NCBI GenBank assembly: GCA_959347315.1
Contig: OY365815.1
Location: 18,180,046-18,244,045 of the forward strand
Length of the DNA: 64,000 bases
Reading direction: 5' to 3'
Source of the DNA: Bimastos eiseni
Taxonomy: Eukaryota > Annelida > Clitellata > Crassiclitellata > Lumbricidae
Part shown: positions 24,230 to 35,258 of the stretch, one piece after another
How positions within the stretch are numbered: position 1 is the first letter of the stretch
How the letters are laid out: every line of letters starts with the position of its first letter
The notes under the pieces: generated by a model
Database searches by the model: none
Seen by the model: only the letters and a program-made list of their open reading frames with translations
What the model was told of the DNA's origin: nothing
Program-made: the position numbers and the translations under genes

Positions 24230-25711
24230 CACAGCGTCCAGAAAAAGAATCGTCTTTAGGTAATTGCGACAATAACTAGTAAATATCCATCGATTTATAA
24301 AATCCAAAGTCGATTTAATTTTGACATAATTAGATACTGGTCAAAATATAAAAATTCCTGTTGTCCAATAATGAGGTCATTTATATAAAGTTTCCAGTGC
24401 ATGGCACAGAAAGGTATCTAAAAAAGTTCAATACCATTCAAAGCTGTTATTTATCAATTACAACTGTCAGTTTATTTTATTTCAATAATTGTATAATACT
24501 AGGCTATAAGGTGTGTTCAACGTTACAAGCCTTTGGGCTCAACACAAGCTTCAAGACGCGCGTAATAGTAACATAGCAACCCCGGTACCAGCTGATCAAG
24601 TTCCTCCCAAGCATTAACAATTCGCTCAGGAGGCTCCTAAATGTCTCTGATGTCTGTGCTGTAAGCCTTCTTCTGCTCAGCCTTCATATGATGAGGTTGT
24701 AAAAAGTTTTATTATATCGAATGTCGGTGAATCTAACATATATCCTGAAATCGGAATTTAAATGTAGACAATTTGTCGTATCATTTTCTTGATTTGTTCT
24801 GACTTGGAGTGTTCTTCCGTTGGTGATCGCATTACAGATGCATAACAATTTGAAACCCGTTGTCAAAACATCAAATCAGCCCGCCTTTGTATTAGCCCCA
24901 CCTTCGTATGACATGTTGAAAATGGCTGCGTAAATGGGATGACATTTCGGTAGTCTTGGCAATTTGAAACTAGGATTGTCCAAAATTAATATCCAAAAAT
25001 AAATTGTATACTGAAAATAGTCACGTCATCTTAGAAATTCGAAGAAGAACGTTTTGTAAAAATTTCAAAATGCCGGAGCGCTCTCTGTTCTTGAGCATTT
25101 CATGATGAGTAAAATAAGTTGAACGTTGTCCAATATAATGTAAGACAGACCAAGTGCGTGGGATAACCATCTAACAGTTGCCTTCAGAGCTCGAGCCGTG
25201 CGGGCTTGCCGACTTCTGTTACTTGTGTCGCTTGCCGTTTCTTAAACAATTTCAAGCCAAGGTGTTTATTGGCAATTTCATGCACGGACATTTTTGAAAT
25301 ACGAATCTCTCGACTGATTTATCTTATCCGTAGATGCGACTGTGGTTTATATTTCTGACTTAAAACAAGCTCTTGCACCTGTCCGATATTACCATGTTTC
25401 CGTGCAGTTCCCCGTTGCACAGAAGATCCGGTTAAATCAATTTTCTTAGAAGCTTCTCCGGAAATTTTCTAATCAACTTTTTACCGCCTCTGATGTTTGT
25501 TTTTTGTAACAACTTTATCTTCCAGGTTGAACGCCATCATCTAACAATTTGGTTTAAAATATTTCTTATTTAACGGCGTCACATTTACTAAAATTTGTGG
25601 TTAATTATGTCTGGTTTAAGACAATTTTGTTATCTTACAAATCGATGAATTTTACCTAGTGTGGCAATTTTCGCTATTGCCCGAATGGATCGCTATCTTC
25701 CGGACACAGTG
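24230..25711 (-). mobile_element. Full-length but dead mariner/IS630-type transposon
   Basis: The left end (CACAGCGTCCAGAA after TA at 24228) and the reverse complement of the right end (CACTGTGTCCGGAA after TA at 25712) are diverged inverted repeats. Similarity continues about 100 bp inward, including a shared ATCGATTTRTAA block. TA on both sides is the target duplication used by Tc1/mariner elements. The total of 1,482 bp is normal for an autonomous mariner-like element. It encloses the decayed transposase listed separately, with no sign of internal deletion. Divergence of the ends and multiple stops indicate an old insertion. Confidence 0.83.
24523..25540 (-). pseudogene. Mariner-type transposase, inactivated
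   Basis: A transposase would bind the element ends and cut and rejoin them in the nucleus. About 1,018 bp (around 339 codons, the family's usual length) can be followed from ATG at 25540 (MMAFNLEDKVV) to RLEACVEPKGL at 24523. Recognisable segments in order are the first helix-turn-helix region, GTARKHGNIGQVQELVLSQK, then SREIRISKMSVHEIANKHL, GLKLFKKRQATQVTE and KPARLEL. Near the end are KKAYSTDIRDI and PERIVNAWEELDQL. These match the family pattern (TGS..RG.ART..NI..V.ELV, REI....SVH.I....LGLK, AWE.LDQ, RL.ACV..KG). The catalytic middle (DD34D-type) is too eroded to identify its acidic residues. Several stops and frame changes are present. Confidence 0.8.
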
Positions 25712-25969
25712 TATATGCTTTTACACGCATCGTATATATGTCTAAATAATTCTACGTTCCTTAAATGAACGCTCCCTCGCCTAAGTATGTATTTATATGT
25801 AATAGGATAATTTTGCATCTACATGTATAGATATACAATTTCATAAGAAGATTTACCTTACAACTCTGTGTCTCTGGTTGAATTGAGGAACATCGGGTTA
25901 AAATGACAGCTGTCCAATGTCCAACCGTAGGAAAGTGTTTTCCAGTTGCTGCAGGAGTGCGTTTGTATA

Positions 25970-26035
<66 letters not shown>

Positions 26036-26567
26036 GGTTACCTATCTGCTTTGCTTCTTTATGTCCTGTTGTGTCTGTCTGTCTGTCCGTATGAGCTGTG
26101 CAGGTGTTTGACAGTGTTGCCTCGCATAGCTAAATAGTTGGCCGGATACACATACGCGCTGCAAAACTATGCTGCTACAGTGTCCGTATATACTTGTCTC
26201 TGTCTCTCTTAATTTGCGAAACAGTAAACTCATGTGACTTGTAATCTGGACTATAGCCACGTTTAACAACAAGACCTACTGTCCTCTGTCCAGTGTTGAG
26301 TCTTTTTTGACGTGTTCTCCAAGTTTCTAAACTCCTATTCTGAAGCAGAAAGCGTTTTGCGTTTATACATTGACGGGTTGATTGGACGTAGACCACTCCA
26401 TACCCTTTTCCACCATCCATTCGTTGATCCGTGCATGGAGAGATCTGTGATATTACCACAGTTGAAATGCACAGATCCATAGGTCGCCTTTGACTTATGC
26501 AACATATGCATCATTCAGACACACATAGCCCAAATATATTATGTACAAGCATAGAAACAAAAACATG
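25712..26567. other. Non-coding; (CT)n(TA)n microsatellite at 25.97-26.04 kb
   Basis: TCTCTC runs directly into TATATA and then ATGTATGT at 25975-26036. Nothing else recognised. Confidence 0.5.
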
Positions 26568-26795
26568 TAATATCGGCGAACGAAGAGAATTGTTATGAAG
26601 CGACTGGCATCATAACTCAGAGTCTAGTCTATTATTTTAATGAACGTCATAATAGCCGATCAACCTACTGAACTGATATGAGTCTAGTTTATAATGAACA
26701 TCATAATTGCAGACCAACCTACCTGACTGACACGAGTCTAGTTAGCATCACATAAAAGTTCGATTCATAATAATTCTCTTTGTTCGCCGATATTA
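26568..26795. mobile_element. MITE with 32-bp terminal inverted repeats
   Basis: TAATATCGGCGAAC at the left end and the reverse complement of CGCCGATATTA at the right end match over 32 bp with two mismatches (26568-26599 and 26764-26795). The outermost TA on each side suggests a TA target duplication. The 228-bp element has no coding capacity. Its interior is two to three diverged tandem copies of an approximately 55-bp unit beginning GAGTCTAGT. This is a non-autonomous DNA transposon, plausibly mobilised by a Tc1/mariner-type source, but its ends differ from those of the mariner at 24.2-25.7 kb. Confidence 0.82.
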
Positions 26796-28179
26796 GTGAC
26801 AGGAAGGCAAGATATTCCCCATTAAGGTGCAAAAAATTCCCCCTCCTTACCTGAAATTGGAGGCATTTGCCTCCGACCCCCCCTACCTGGACGCATCTGG
26901 TGAGGGTCGTTTAGAGTCAGGGTGAGTGTGATTTTTAAAATGCGACGAAATGAACGGGAACCATAAGAGTCTTAGGACGATCGAGCATCTAATTAGAATG
27001 TAGTTTGATTGGATGACTTCTATAGCGCTTCTGAATGTTTCGCCATAAGATGTCTAGTAAGGTCATTGTTCTTAAAGGTCAATTCACTGCAATTGTATAG
27101 TCCCACATCATGACATTAGGGATGACCATAAATCAGCTTATATTGACACGCAAGTATGTACATAAATTTATATGAATTTATGTGGTGTGTTGTTGTTGGC
27201 GCATAAACACGTTTAAGCCGAGACTCTTGCATTATATATGATATCGAGGGCTGTCGAAGATCGCACGACGCCGCCTATTACTGTGGTCGAGACTGAGGTC
27301 AGTTTTTACGAGAGATACGGAGTGAAATGGTGGGGTAGAGAGCCTGAGGGTAAAGGTCAAGAAGACGGAGAAGGGGAAGGATAGGATTCTTTGACAAAGG
27401 CCAGGAAGGGATATTCGAGGCCGACCGATGAGAGATAGTGGTCCCCCCCGTATGCATCTGTCACGGAAGCCGTGGCAAGACGAAGAGCAAGGATCCTTCG
27501 GCACAGGTGCCCGCCCGCCAAAAGCACACGCACCACATACCACTTAGCAATCGTGTCTCTCACGCAAGGTCCAGGTATTCGCAAGGTCAAGGTCTTCGCA
27601 AGGTTATTCTTCGCATACCATATCTCTACTTCTGATGACGCATATATTTCCTCACACGATTACACACTTCACCTATATATATGTTTGTGTGTTTATAAGT
27701 GTGCGTACGTGTGTGCATAATGTGCATAAGGCATGTGTATTCTACATAAAAGGATATACACAATTTATTTAAATTATATTTAATTGCAGACATGCATATA
27801 CGGCTTCCACCCCTTGTACTAGCTCACTCATTTATTGACCAAAAGATAGCATCAATATAACACTGTTGCGCTTGTATATATATACATACATAATTATATA
27901 TCCTATTTCTGTTTTGCATAAAGGACGGAAGAGAAATTTTAGTCAGCAAAGAATTGCGATCTAAACGGAAGGACGAAAGAACTTTCCAGAGAATGTAGCG
28001 GAGGAGACAATTCCATCCCCCATGCATTACATTGGCCTTCTCCATCGTCACATTTCTTGTCCCCACCTTGCGTCATCCCCACTGGACCACATCGCATTCC
28101 AGCAAATCGTTTTCACCGATTAAATTTTAAGAAGCAGTTTGTCGTTAGAATAATGCAAAGATAATTGTATTACTTGTTG
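26796..28179. other. Non-coding, no confident gene
   Basis: Holds GGAGGCATTTGCCTCC, a near-palindrome at 26865, and GC-richer sequence at 27235-27640 where minus frames of 77 and 103 codons overlap. Neither has a recognisable motif or good exon boundaries, so I leave both uncalled. Confidence 0.4.
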
Positions 28180-28187
28180 TCTTCCAG

Positions 28188-29680
28188 CAGTGGCGTAGGC
28201 AAGGGGGGCTTGGGGGGGTTAAAAACCCCCATTTGCATAGTTGAAAATATTTTTTAGCAACAACCTACAGAATAAATTGGGTTAATTTTGGGACAGGCCC
28301 TTGTTAGAGGAATAACAGACACTCACAGTGCACTGAGTACAGCATACGCGCCGACTCAACGGAGGCAGCAGCTGTTGCATAGATTTTATGTATACCTGAT
28401 ACCGTATACCAGGGTCACTCTGGTAGGGTGTAAATGAAGCAGAACTTAGCCTATAATGTGACAAGCGCAATGTATCATTCAATTATTTTCGGATGTAGGA
28501 CAGGGATATAAGACAGCTGTCATAACCCCTATACGTTCTATATATATATAAAACTATATAAGATGGGTGTGCGTGCATATATTTAACTAATGCATATATA
28601 TAAATACAAAGAGATAGAAAGAGAGACTTGTGTTTATAGGTCAGTTCATCATTAGACATGATCAATGGACGCATTATATGTTCAGAAGTATGAAACAGTT
28701 GAATATAAATGATTAATTATATAAATTGCTGCATTGTATAGTGGATCGATACAATCAGTAAGCATATTATCTCTCGCTGGAAGGTGTTGTGGTAAGTTTA
28801 ACTAAACATTGTTATCTCTTGCTATAAGATGTTGGGGCAAGAATAGCACTAAGCAAAGCTAAGCGATCATTAGCAATGGCTCTGAACGTATTGGGATTCG
28901 TAGTGGCAGAACTAAGGCTGTGGTATCGTCGTCTTTCACGCAAAGAAACGGGTAGTGTGCCAAAAAATGCTTTGGACGCAATGCATTTGTGTCATTCAAC
29001 AGTTCATCCAAATATTACAAAGTTGTTGCAAATCTTGGCAACATTGCATTGCCTGTACCAGTGAGCGCTCTTTCTCAACACTTCGCCGTCTGAAAACATA
29101 TCTCAGGAACTCGACAAGCAAAATTAGGCTGAATTGATTAGCTCTTCTACATGTTCACCGTGAAATGACCCCAACAACCGAGGAAATAATCAATGAACTA
29201 CTAAGGAAGCGCAGATTAGATTTCGTTCTGTGAAGCCAAGCAAGTTACGACCAATATTCATTATGACTAGGGAATGAATAAATAAGATAGGCCCTAAAGA
29301 CAAGAAAACTGAACTTCTACTGATAATCAGAAGAAGAATATTAGCCTACTAAGATGTTAAGAAAAGAAAATCTGAGACTGATTTGCATAGGCAGGGCTAT
29401 TTTCTAATCATATAAAATTTAAGGGTTGAGTATATGTTTGCAATTTTTGTCCATTGTTATAAAATAACTAGCTATGCGCCCTAGCCGATTTTAATAAAAG
29501 TATTTATATTTTGTAACATCACAAAAAAAACTGTTGCAGTGCAAAAAAAGGCTAAAATTACAAAAAATCCTGGCTCATTGAGCCCCTAAAATTTATTGTA
29601 GATCTAGTGGGGAAAATGACTATCCCAAAAGTGCCTACACTACCCCCCCCCTCCTTGGGGAAATCCTGTCTACGCCACTG
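28188..29680 (+). mobile_element. Internally deleted hAT DNA transposon with intact ends
   Basis: The ends are CAGTGGCGTAGGCAAGG and, inverted, CAGTGGCGTAGACAGGA. They are flanked on both sides by the identical octamer TCTTCCAG (28180-28187 and 29681-29688). An 8-bp target duplication with a CAGTGGCG-type inverted repeat is diagnostic of hAT. The 1,493-bp element keeps only the C-terminal part of the transposase (28876-29233), so it is a deletion derivative that could move only in trans. G-rich and C-rich runs lie just inside the two ends. The perfect duplication suggests a younger insertion than the mariner relic. Confidence 0.93.
28876..29233 (+). pseudogene. hAT transposase C-terminal (dimerisation) remnant
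   Basis: The frame reads ALNVLGFVVAELRLWYRRL, later MHLCHSTVHPNITKLLQILA. After a frame change near 29055 it reads TSERSFSTLRRLKTYLRNST and SKIRLN. After a stop at 29135-29137 it continues LALLHVHREMTPTTEEIINE and LRKRRLDFVL to a terminal stop. The block SERSFSTLRRLKTYLRNS is the hallmark of the hAT C-terminal dimerisation region of the ZMYM1-like group. The zinc-finger and catalytic parts are absent. Not functional. Confidence 0.87.
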
Positions 29681-29755
29681 TCTTCCAGCGTCATCCCATG
29701 AAACAAACACCAAACACCATCAGTTTTTTTCTTCAATTATTGGTTAGAAGCATCG

Positions 29756-29990
29756 CCATCATCGTCATAATCATCATCGTCAACATCGTCGTCGTAGTCG
29801 TCGTCGTCATCATCATCATCATCAGCATCATCAGCATCATCATCAGCAGCATCATCAGCAGCAGCATCAGCAGCAGCAGCATCATCATCATCATCATAAT
29901 CGTCGTCGTCATCATCATCAACAGTAACTACATTGTCATCGTCATCATCATCACCACCACCACCACCGTCATCATCATCATCATCTTTGG
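29756..29990 (+). repeat. ATC/GTC trinucleotide array
   Basis: CATCATCATC with AGC, GTC and ACC variants. It begins about 70 bp to the right of the hAT target duplication. Confidence 0.93.
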
Positions 29991-30234
29991 AGTCCGTAAG
30001 TATAAGTGAGTTATGTAGATGAAGGCATATTCCTTATTGAACCAGCTGCCGATGCATTCTGCTTGGACACTGCTGGGGTTGATAAACAAACCATTTACAT
30101 GTAGGGTAGATTTTGGCCTAAGTGTAAAACCCAGTTAGTGGAGTCAGAATGGCAGATTTTGTGGAAGTATTAGCAGTAGTAATGGTAATAATAGTGGAAG
30201 TAGTGGATGTGGAAGTAGTGGAAGTGGTGGAAAT

Positions 30235-30236
30235 GT

Positions 30237-30269
<33 letters not shown>

Positions 30270-30301
30270 GTGGAGGTGAAGTAGTAGTAGTAGTAGTAGT
30301 G
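30235..30301 (+). repeat. (AGT)n trinucleotide array
   Basis: About 11 AGT units, a GGTGGAGGTGA interruption, then about seven more. A degenerate AGTGG-type lead-in covers 30165-30234. Confidence 0.93.
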
Positions 30302-30635
30302 CGCAATGCTACTTAGTAAATGTAGGCTTACAGTTCTACAGTTCTAGTCTTTTGAATTGTTGCACCCGTAAAGCTGTTCGTCAACATAGGCAAATTGATA
30401 TAAAGGTCAAACACCTGTTTTATTTGAACTACAATTGCTTATTAAAGAAATTCGATCATTAGTTTATGTCGCTCTTTCCACTTCCATAAACGGACTCTTC
30501 AAGAACAGTAATTACGAACACTGTATAGTCGAAAAGTGACTAAAACTGGAATTTTAAGTTTAGCAAGTAAGAAGCTTTAACTAAGTGAATAAGTTACTAC
30601 ATGCTGTTTAGCCTGTGCGATGTATAGACTATAGT

Positions 30636-30872
30636 GGCTAGTCCTGTGACATGGAATGAGCTCCCTACCACACTTAGACAAATAATTTAAACCTATTAAT
30701 CAGTCTACCTCGTTTCTCACTACTCTTAAGACTATTCTGTTCGGCCAAGGTCGAGCTGGGATCGCTTCTGAGTAGGCAAACTGGAAGGGGCGCTATATAA
30801 AACTAGTAGAAATAATAATAATAATAATAATGATAATAATAATAATAATAATATTAATAATATAATAATAGA
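30636..30872 (+). mobile_element. LINE 3'-end fragment with (AAT)n tail
   Basis: The reading GPVTW-NELPTTLRQ-like then LKTILFGQGRAG-like and the nucleotide end GGGGCGCTATATAAAAC match the 3' end of the 0.8-2.7 kb LINE family. The tail is about 20 ATA/AAT units (30810-30872) and not ATTG, so tail sequence varies between copies. Confidence 0.78.
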
Positions 30873-30937
30873 GCCATAGGCCTAATAGTTATCATTACAG
30901 AGGTTTTATCGCTAGCCTATTCTACATTACTACGGTA

Positions 30938-31030
30938 TTACCGCGATAGTGACCCCTATGTCGCGGTAAAAACGCAATTTTTTATCCCCATTACCGCGAG
31001 GTTTACCGCGGTTTAACAACTGCGAGATTT
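30938..31030. other. Cluster of TTACCGCG inverted and direct repeats
   Basis: TTACCGCGA (30938) and TCGCGGTAA (30961) form perfect 9-bp arms around a 14-bp loop. Two more TTACCGCG copies follow at about 30993 and 31005. CpG-rich motifs stand out in this AT-rich surrounding. Function unknown. Confidence 0.5.
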
Positions 31031-31378
31031 ATCGCGTCACTCAGTAGACCAACTAGCACAAAAGTCAATCGAAACAAGACTATTCTCATTAATTTTGGCA
31101 TGAGCGTAATCACAGAGAATTGGATCAATTTTATCAAATCGATTTTATCAAGTCTAGTCGAATGGAGTCTGATCTTATATGTCTGCTCAATTTCGATCTG
31201 ATCTAGCTATGATCTCATTTAATGGTCATGATTTGATCGAATCTATTCTCAATCTAATCGAATCTACCGTCAGAGTCAGAGATCCCTAATCGGATGTTCA
31301 GTCGGTTGAGTTCACGTGCGTCAGTCATGAAGGCAGAACGACTTCATCACTGATGATGGCAGCCAAAGAATGCGATCA

Positions 31379-31499
31379 GAGAATTCAATAAATTCATTCT
31401 ATAAGAGAATTCAATCAGAGAATTCAATCAGAGAATTCAATAAGATAATTCAATCAGAGAATTCATTCAGAGAATTCAAACAGATAATTCAATAGAGAG
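31379..31499 (+). repeat. 13-bp minisatellite (GAGAATTCAATCA)
   Basis: About eight units with one or two substitutions each; most contain GAATTC. Confidence 0.9.
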
Positions 31500-32456
31500 A
31501 AATAGAATCCAAGAGTGCACTCCATGCAGGCAACGAGGAAAGGAAGGAACAAAATTGCAATAATCAGTCGCCTCTTCCTCTGCCTTCACTTCCTCCTCTT
31601 CCTCTTTCTGGTCTCCTCTTCATCCTCTTCATTCATCTCCACTTACTCATCCACTATCTCCAGCTCCACTAATCATGGGTTTCTGTACGTCACGCCGGAA
31701 TCACGATTGTCTCACCTTCATTTACAGGACCGTGTATCACGTCCATGAGAGAAAGATGTAAATAATGGACATCCCTCGTATCATATTTCCTATACAGAAT
31801 CCGAGACCCGAACCTTCAGCGCTCTTTTTCCAGTGCATTCGCCAAAACCCCAAATACAACCACCAACACTTCGTTGGCGCATGAAGTTCTTCCACGCATC
31901 CTTTACAAAACTTCCCAACTCTCATATATGTCATTTGAAAGCTTTTCACTATGTAACGGCCCCAGGTCTGTTCGTTCTTCGTCGTACGCCGGATTTTTAC
32001 CTCTTTCCGAAACGGACCAGACAGACAATTGGGATATAGTCGACACATTCCGTCAACAGAATGGAATAGATCGATGGATGACGGATGGGTGGAAGGATGG
32101 ATGAATTGATGGATGGAAGAAAGAAAGGATGGATAGGTAGGAAATCTTTAGATGGAATCAGGAAGGATTTGGCCGGCTCATGTTTCGACAGCCGATCTTT
32201 TAGAACTCCTTACATCGTATCGTTTGCGTTGACCTTGACTGACGCCACAAGGTTAAACTGTAGGAGAGAAATAAGCGACGACGTCTAACAGTCGCTGAGT
32301 CGACTTAATCTCATATCGGGTGACACGGATTCAACGTCATTCTATGATTTGTCAGCAGCAGAGGATGCGATTTGTATAGATGGGAGAAAAGAAGGAGCTC
32401 CCCATATTTCCCATTGAAGATGCGTCTTCTACTTGTATTACTAGGCTGCTCACGGT
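31500..32456. other. Non-coding, short GGAT-type repeat near 32.07-32.13 kb
   Basis: Overlapping open frames on both strands at 31737-32104 have no recognisable domain. ATGG/GGAT-like degenerate repeats at 32060-32130. Confidence 0.4.
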
Positions 32457-32616
32457 GTCACTCTCTGTCTCTGTCTCTGTCTCTGTCTATCTGTCTCTCC
32501 TTTCCTATCTATCTTTCTCATTTTCTCTCTTTTTTATCTCTCCCTCTCTCAATTTCTGTCTCTCTTCCTCTATCTCTCACTCTTTCTCTCTCCTCTCTCT
32601 CTCTGTCTCTCTCTCA

Positions 32617-32649
<33 letters not shown>

Positions 32650-32763
32650 GCTCTCTTTCTTTGTCTCTTTCACTCTTTGTCTCTCTCTCCTCTCTCTGTC
32701 TCTCGCGCTCTCTGTCTCTTTCTCTCTCTTTCTCTCTGCCTCTCTGTCTCTCTGTCTCTGTCT

Positions 32764-32807
<44 letters not shown>

Positions 32808-32840
32808 CTCTCTCTCTCTCTCTCTTTCTCTCTCCCTGAC
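32457..32840 (+). repeat. CT/TCTG polypyrimidine microsatellite
   Basis: About 380 bp of TCTC, TGTC and TTTC units. Source of the serine/leucine-rich frames. Confidence 0.95.
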
Positions 32841-34744
32841 TTATTTCAACTAGCTCTTGTTGAAGATACAGTTTCTCAATATGTTGTCACATTCCTGTCC
32901 TGTCTTCCATCTACGTCTCACTGGTTTAGACCATCTTCCTTAGAAGACACGTATTCCTTGTTCACATAAATTATTTCTAGACTACACTCAAACGACGTTT
33001 CCTCTCCCACTGGTTCGGATTACCTGCCACTGATGACAGATTTTCCCCCATATATACCACATATCGTTCTCATTATTTCAGCTAGACGTCTTTGTTGAAG
33101 ATTCACTGTCACGCAGACACATGCATAATTGTATACTTTTAAGTATTGCCAATTAGGCCTACAGATCGAAAAGAAGTGCCACGCGTAATGCACGGATAGA
33201 GAAAGAGAGAGAAATGGAGAGAGGAAAGGTCGAATGCATGAGGGAGAAGGAGGGTCGAATGAACGCACAAAGGTAGGCAGGGAGAAATGGAGAGATATAA
33301 GGAATTAGCACACACGCACACATACACACACATACACTTACACACACACACGCACGCACACACGCACGCACGCACACACATGTCTACATGTTTGTATATT
33401 TGTGGTTGGTGAATGAATATAGAGGGGGCAGAGCGACAGTTGAAGGGTGCGAAGGACAGACGATGGAAGTTATGGAGGAGGGGAAGCCATGCTCAAGGCC
33501 TGAGCGCCGATGCGCCGATCATCCTGGCGCCAGTTTAGCAGATGCAACTGACACGGAACGGGATGAGGGAACATAAACAGCAAGACAGAGGCAAACAAAC
33601 ACAAACACACACATTATATATATTCATACACACAGAAACACACACACACCTACACACACACAAACACACACATACATACATACATACATACACACACACA
33701 ACAGGCGCTGGAAACGGCTCCCATGGATGGTCCGAAATAACAGAAGAAGCCAAAGTCAATGATGCAAGAAGAAGGACGATCGAGGACACATCAAAGAGAC
33801 AGAACCTGATCAATAGACTAAGAACGGGAGAAAGCGGAACAGAGAAAATTGGGAACAGTGAACGCGAGGAACAATGAATGCAAGTTAAAGACAAATGAAT
33901 AAAATTCAGGCAATCAAATCGACAGATAGGAAGACGGACAGACAGACAGATTAGTTACAAGTATGGAGACATGCAACAAAACATCCAAACTGTCCTCGGT
34001 CTCGTAAGGCCACCATTGTAGCGCTTGCCTTTCTATGATGGACCATAGTCGAGCAGAGGGGAACGTTTGTCGCCCACCCGGCTCCTAGCCTCCCCCCCCC
34101 GGCTTCCTCTTTCCCTCTCTATCTCTCGGCTCAGTGGATAACGACGCTGGCCGTTCATATACGGATCATATTGGATTAGAGTGGATTATCGCTCTCAGTT
34201 CCGGATATTATGCACAAAAAGACCGGCAGCTGTTGACGAAGCGTCGTCCCTACATCATCAGTCTACGCTGATGGTCTCCATTCTTATAAAGCCAGTGGGG
34301 CAAAACGGTAACGGCAAATTTACTGCTCAACTTCGTCAGAACCGTTGGTAATCGAGAAGTAGAAGTACACAAACACACACACGCACACACACGCACATAC
34401 ACGTACATACACGCTCACACACACGTCCAACTACACGCAGACGAACACTGACGTACCCACAGACTCACACTGCAGTAGAAAAATCTGGAAAGGGCACAAG
34501 GAACTGATGGCGGTGAAAATAGAAGGGAGGGAGGGAGACAGTAGATGGATAGATAATCATCACTCATGGCGGAGAGATAGGCAGATAGACAGGCAGAGAG
34601 ATGGACAGACAAAGAAACTGATAAACCGACGGACAGACGTTGACAAAAATCGCCAAAATGTGGCATTGACGACCCTCGGAACAGACGATGATGTATGGCA
34701 TCCTTTGCATAAGATAATTCGGCGTCAAAGTGACCATGACAAGT
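32841..34744. other. Non-coding with three CA microsatellites and a tRNA-like patch
   Basis: CA-rich arrays at 33301-33380, 33599-33703 and 34365-34428. At about 34127 the sequence CTCGGCTCAGTGGATAACG resembles a tRNA A box. A matching B box is only weakly present (AGTTCCGGATA, about 34198), so this may be an eroded SINE head. No gene seen. Confidence 0.5.
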
Positions 34745-35258
34745 AGGAAGAACACGATGAGGAAGGCGACGACGATGAGGAGGAGCATGAGAAAGAGGAA
34801 GAAGAAGAGGTGGAGGAGGAGGAGGAAGAAGAAGATGTGAAGGAGGAGGAAACGAGGTATGATAAAGATGGGAACGAGGAGGAAGAGGAGATAAAGAGGA
34901 AACGAGGTTGAAGGAATAATAAGAAACAAGAGAATCCAGATTAATCAGAGAAGGATGCAAAGGTACTAGATTATAAAGATGATGATGATGGCAACTGGAG
35001 GAAAGGAATGTCTTAAAGACAAAAATGATGGCGAGCAGGAGGACGACGACGACGGCGACGAGGATGGATAAGAAGAAGGGATGGAGGGGAAGGGAGAATA
35101 AGAGGAAGGGGTGAAGGCAGGGAGAGAGTACAGTTTATGATAATTGCGCTGATAAAGAAAGAATTGGACCTGTTCTGTAATAAAAGAGCCCCTCCATGAA
35201 ACACAGAAAAATGGAAGTCGACAGACGAGTGAACAGCTGCGATTATGAAGACTCGTAG
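34745..35258 (+). repeat. Purine-rich left flank of the 22-bp minisatellite
   Basis: GAGGAGGAA-type irregular units at 34745-34930 and GAC/GAGGAAGG-rich sequence to about 35125. A 130-bp mixed-sequence spacer then precedes the first 22-bp unit. Confidence 0.75.

Noticed and set aside
27232..27590. Overlapping minus frames of 103 and 77 codons in a GC-richer patch
   Set aside because: No recognisable motif and no convincing acceptor/donor pair. They overlap each other in different frames.
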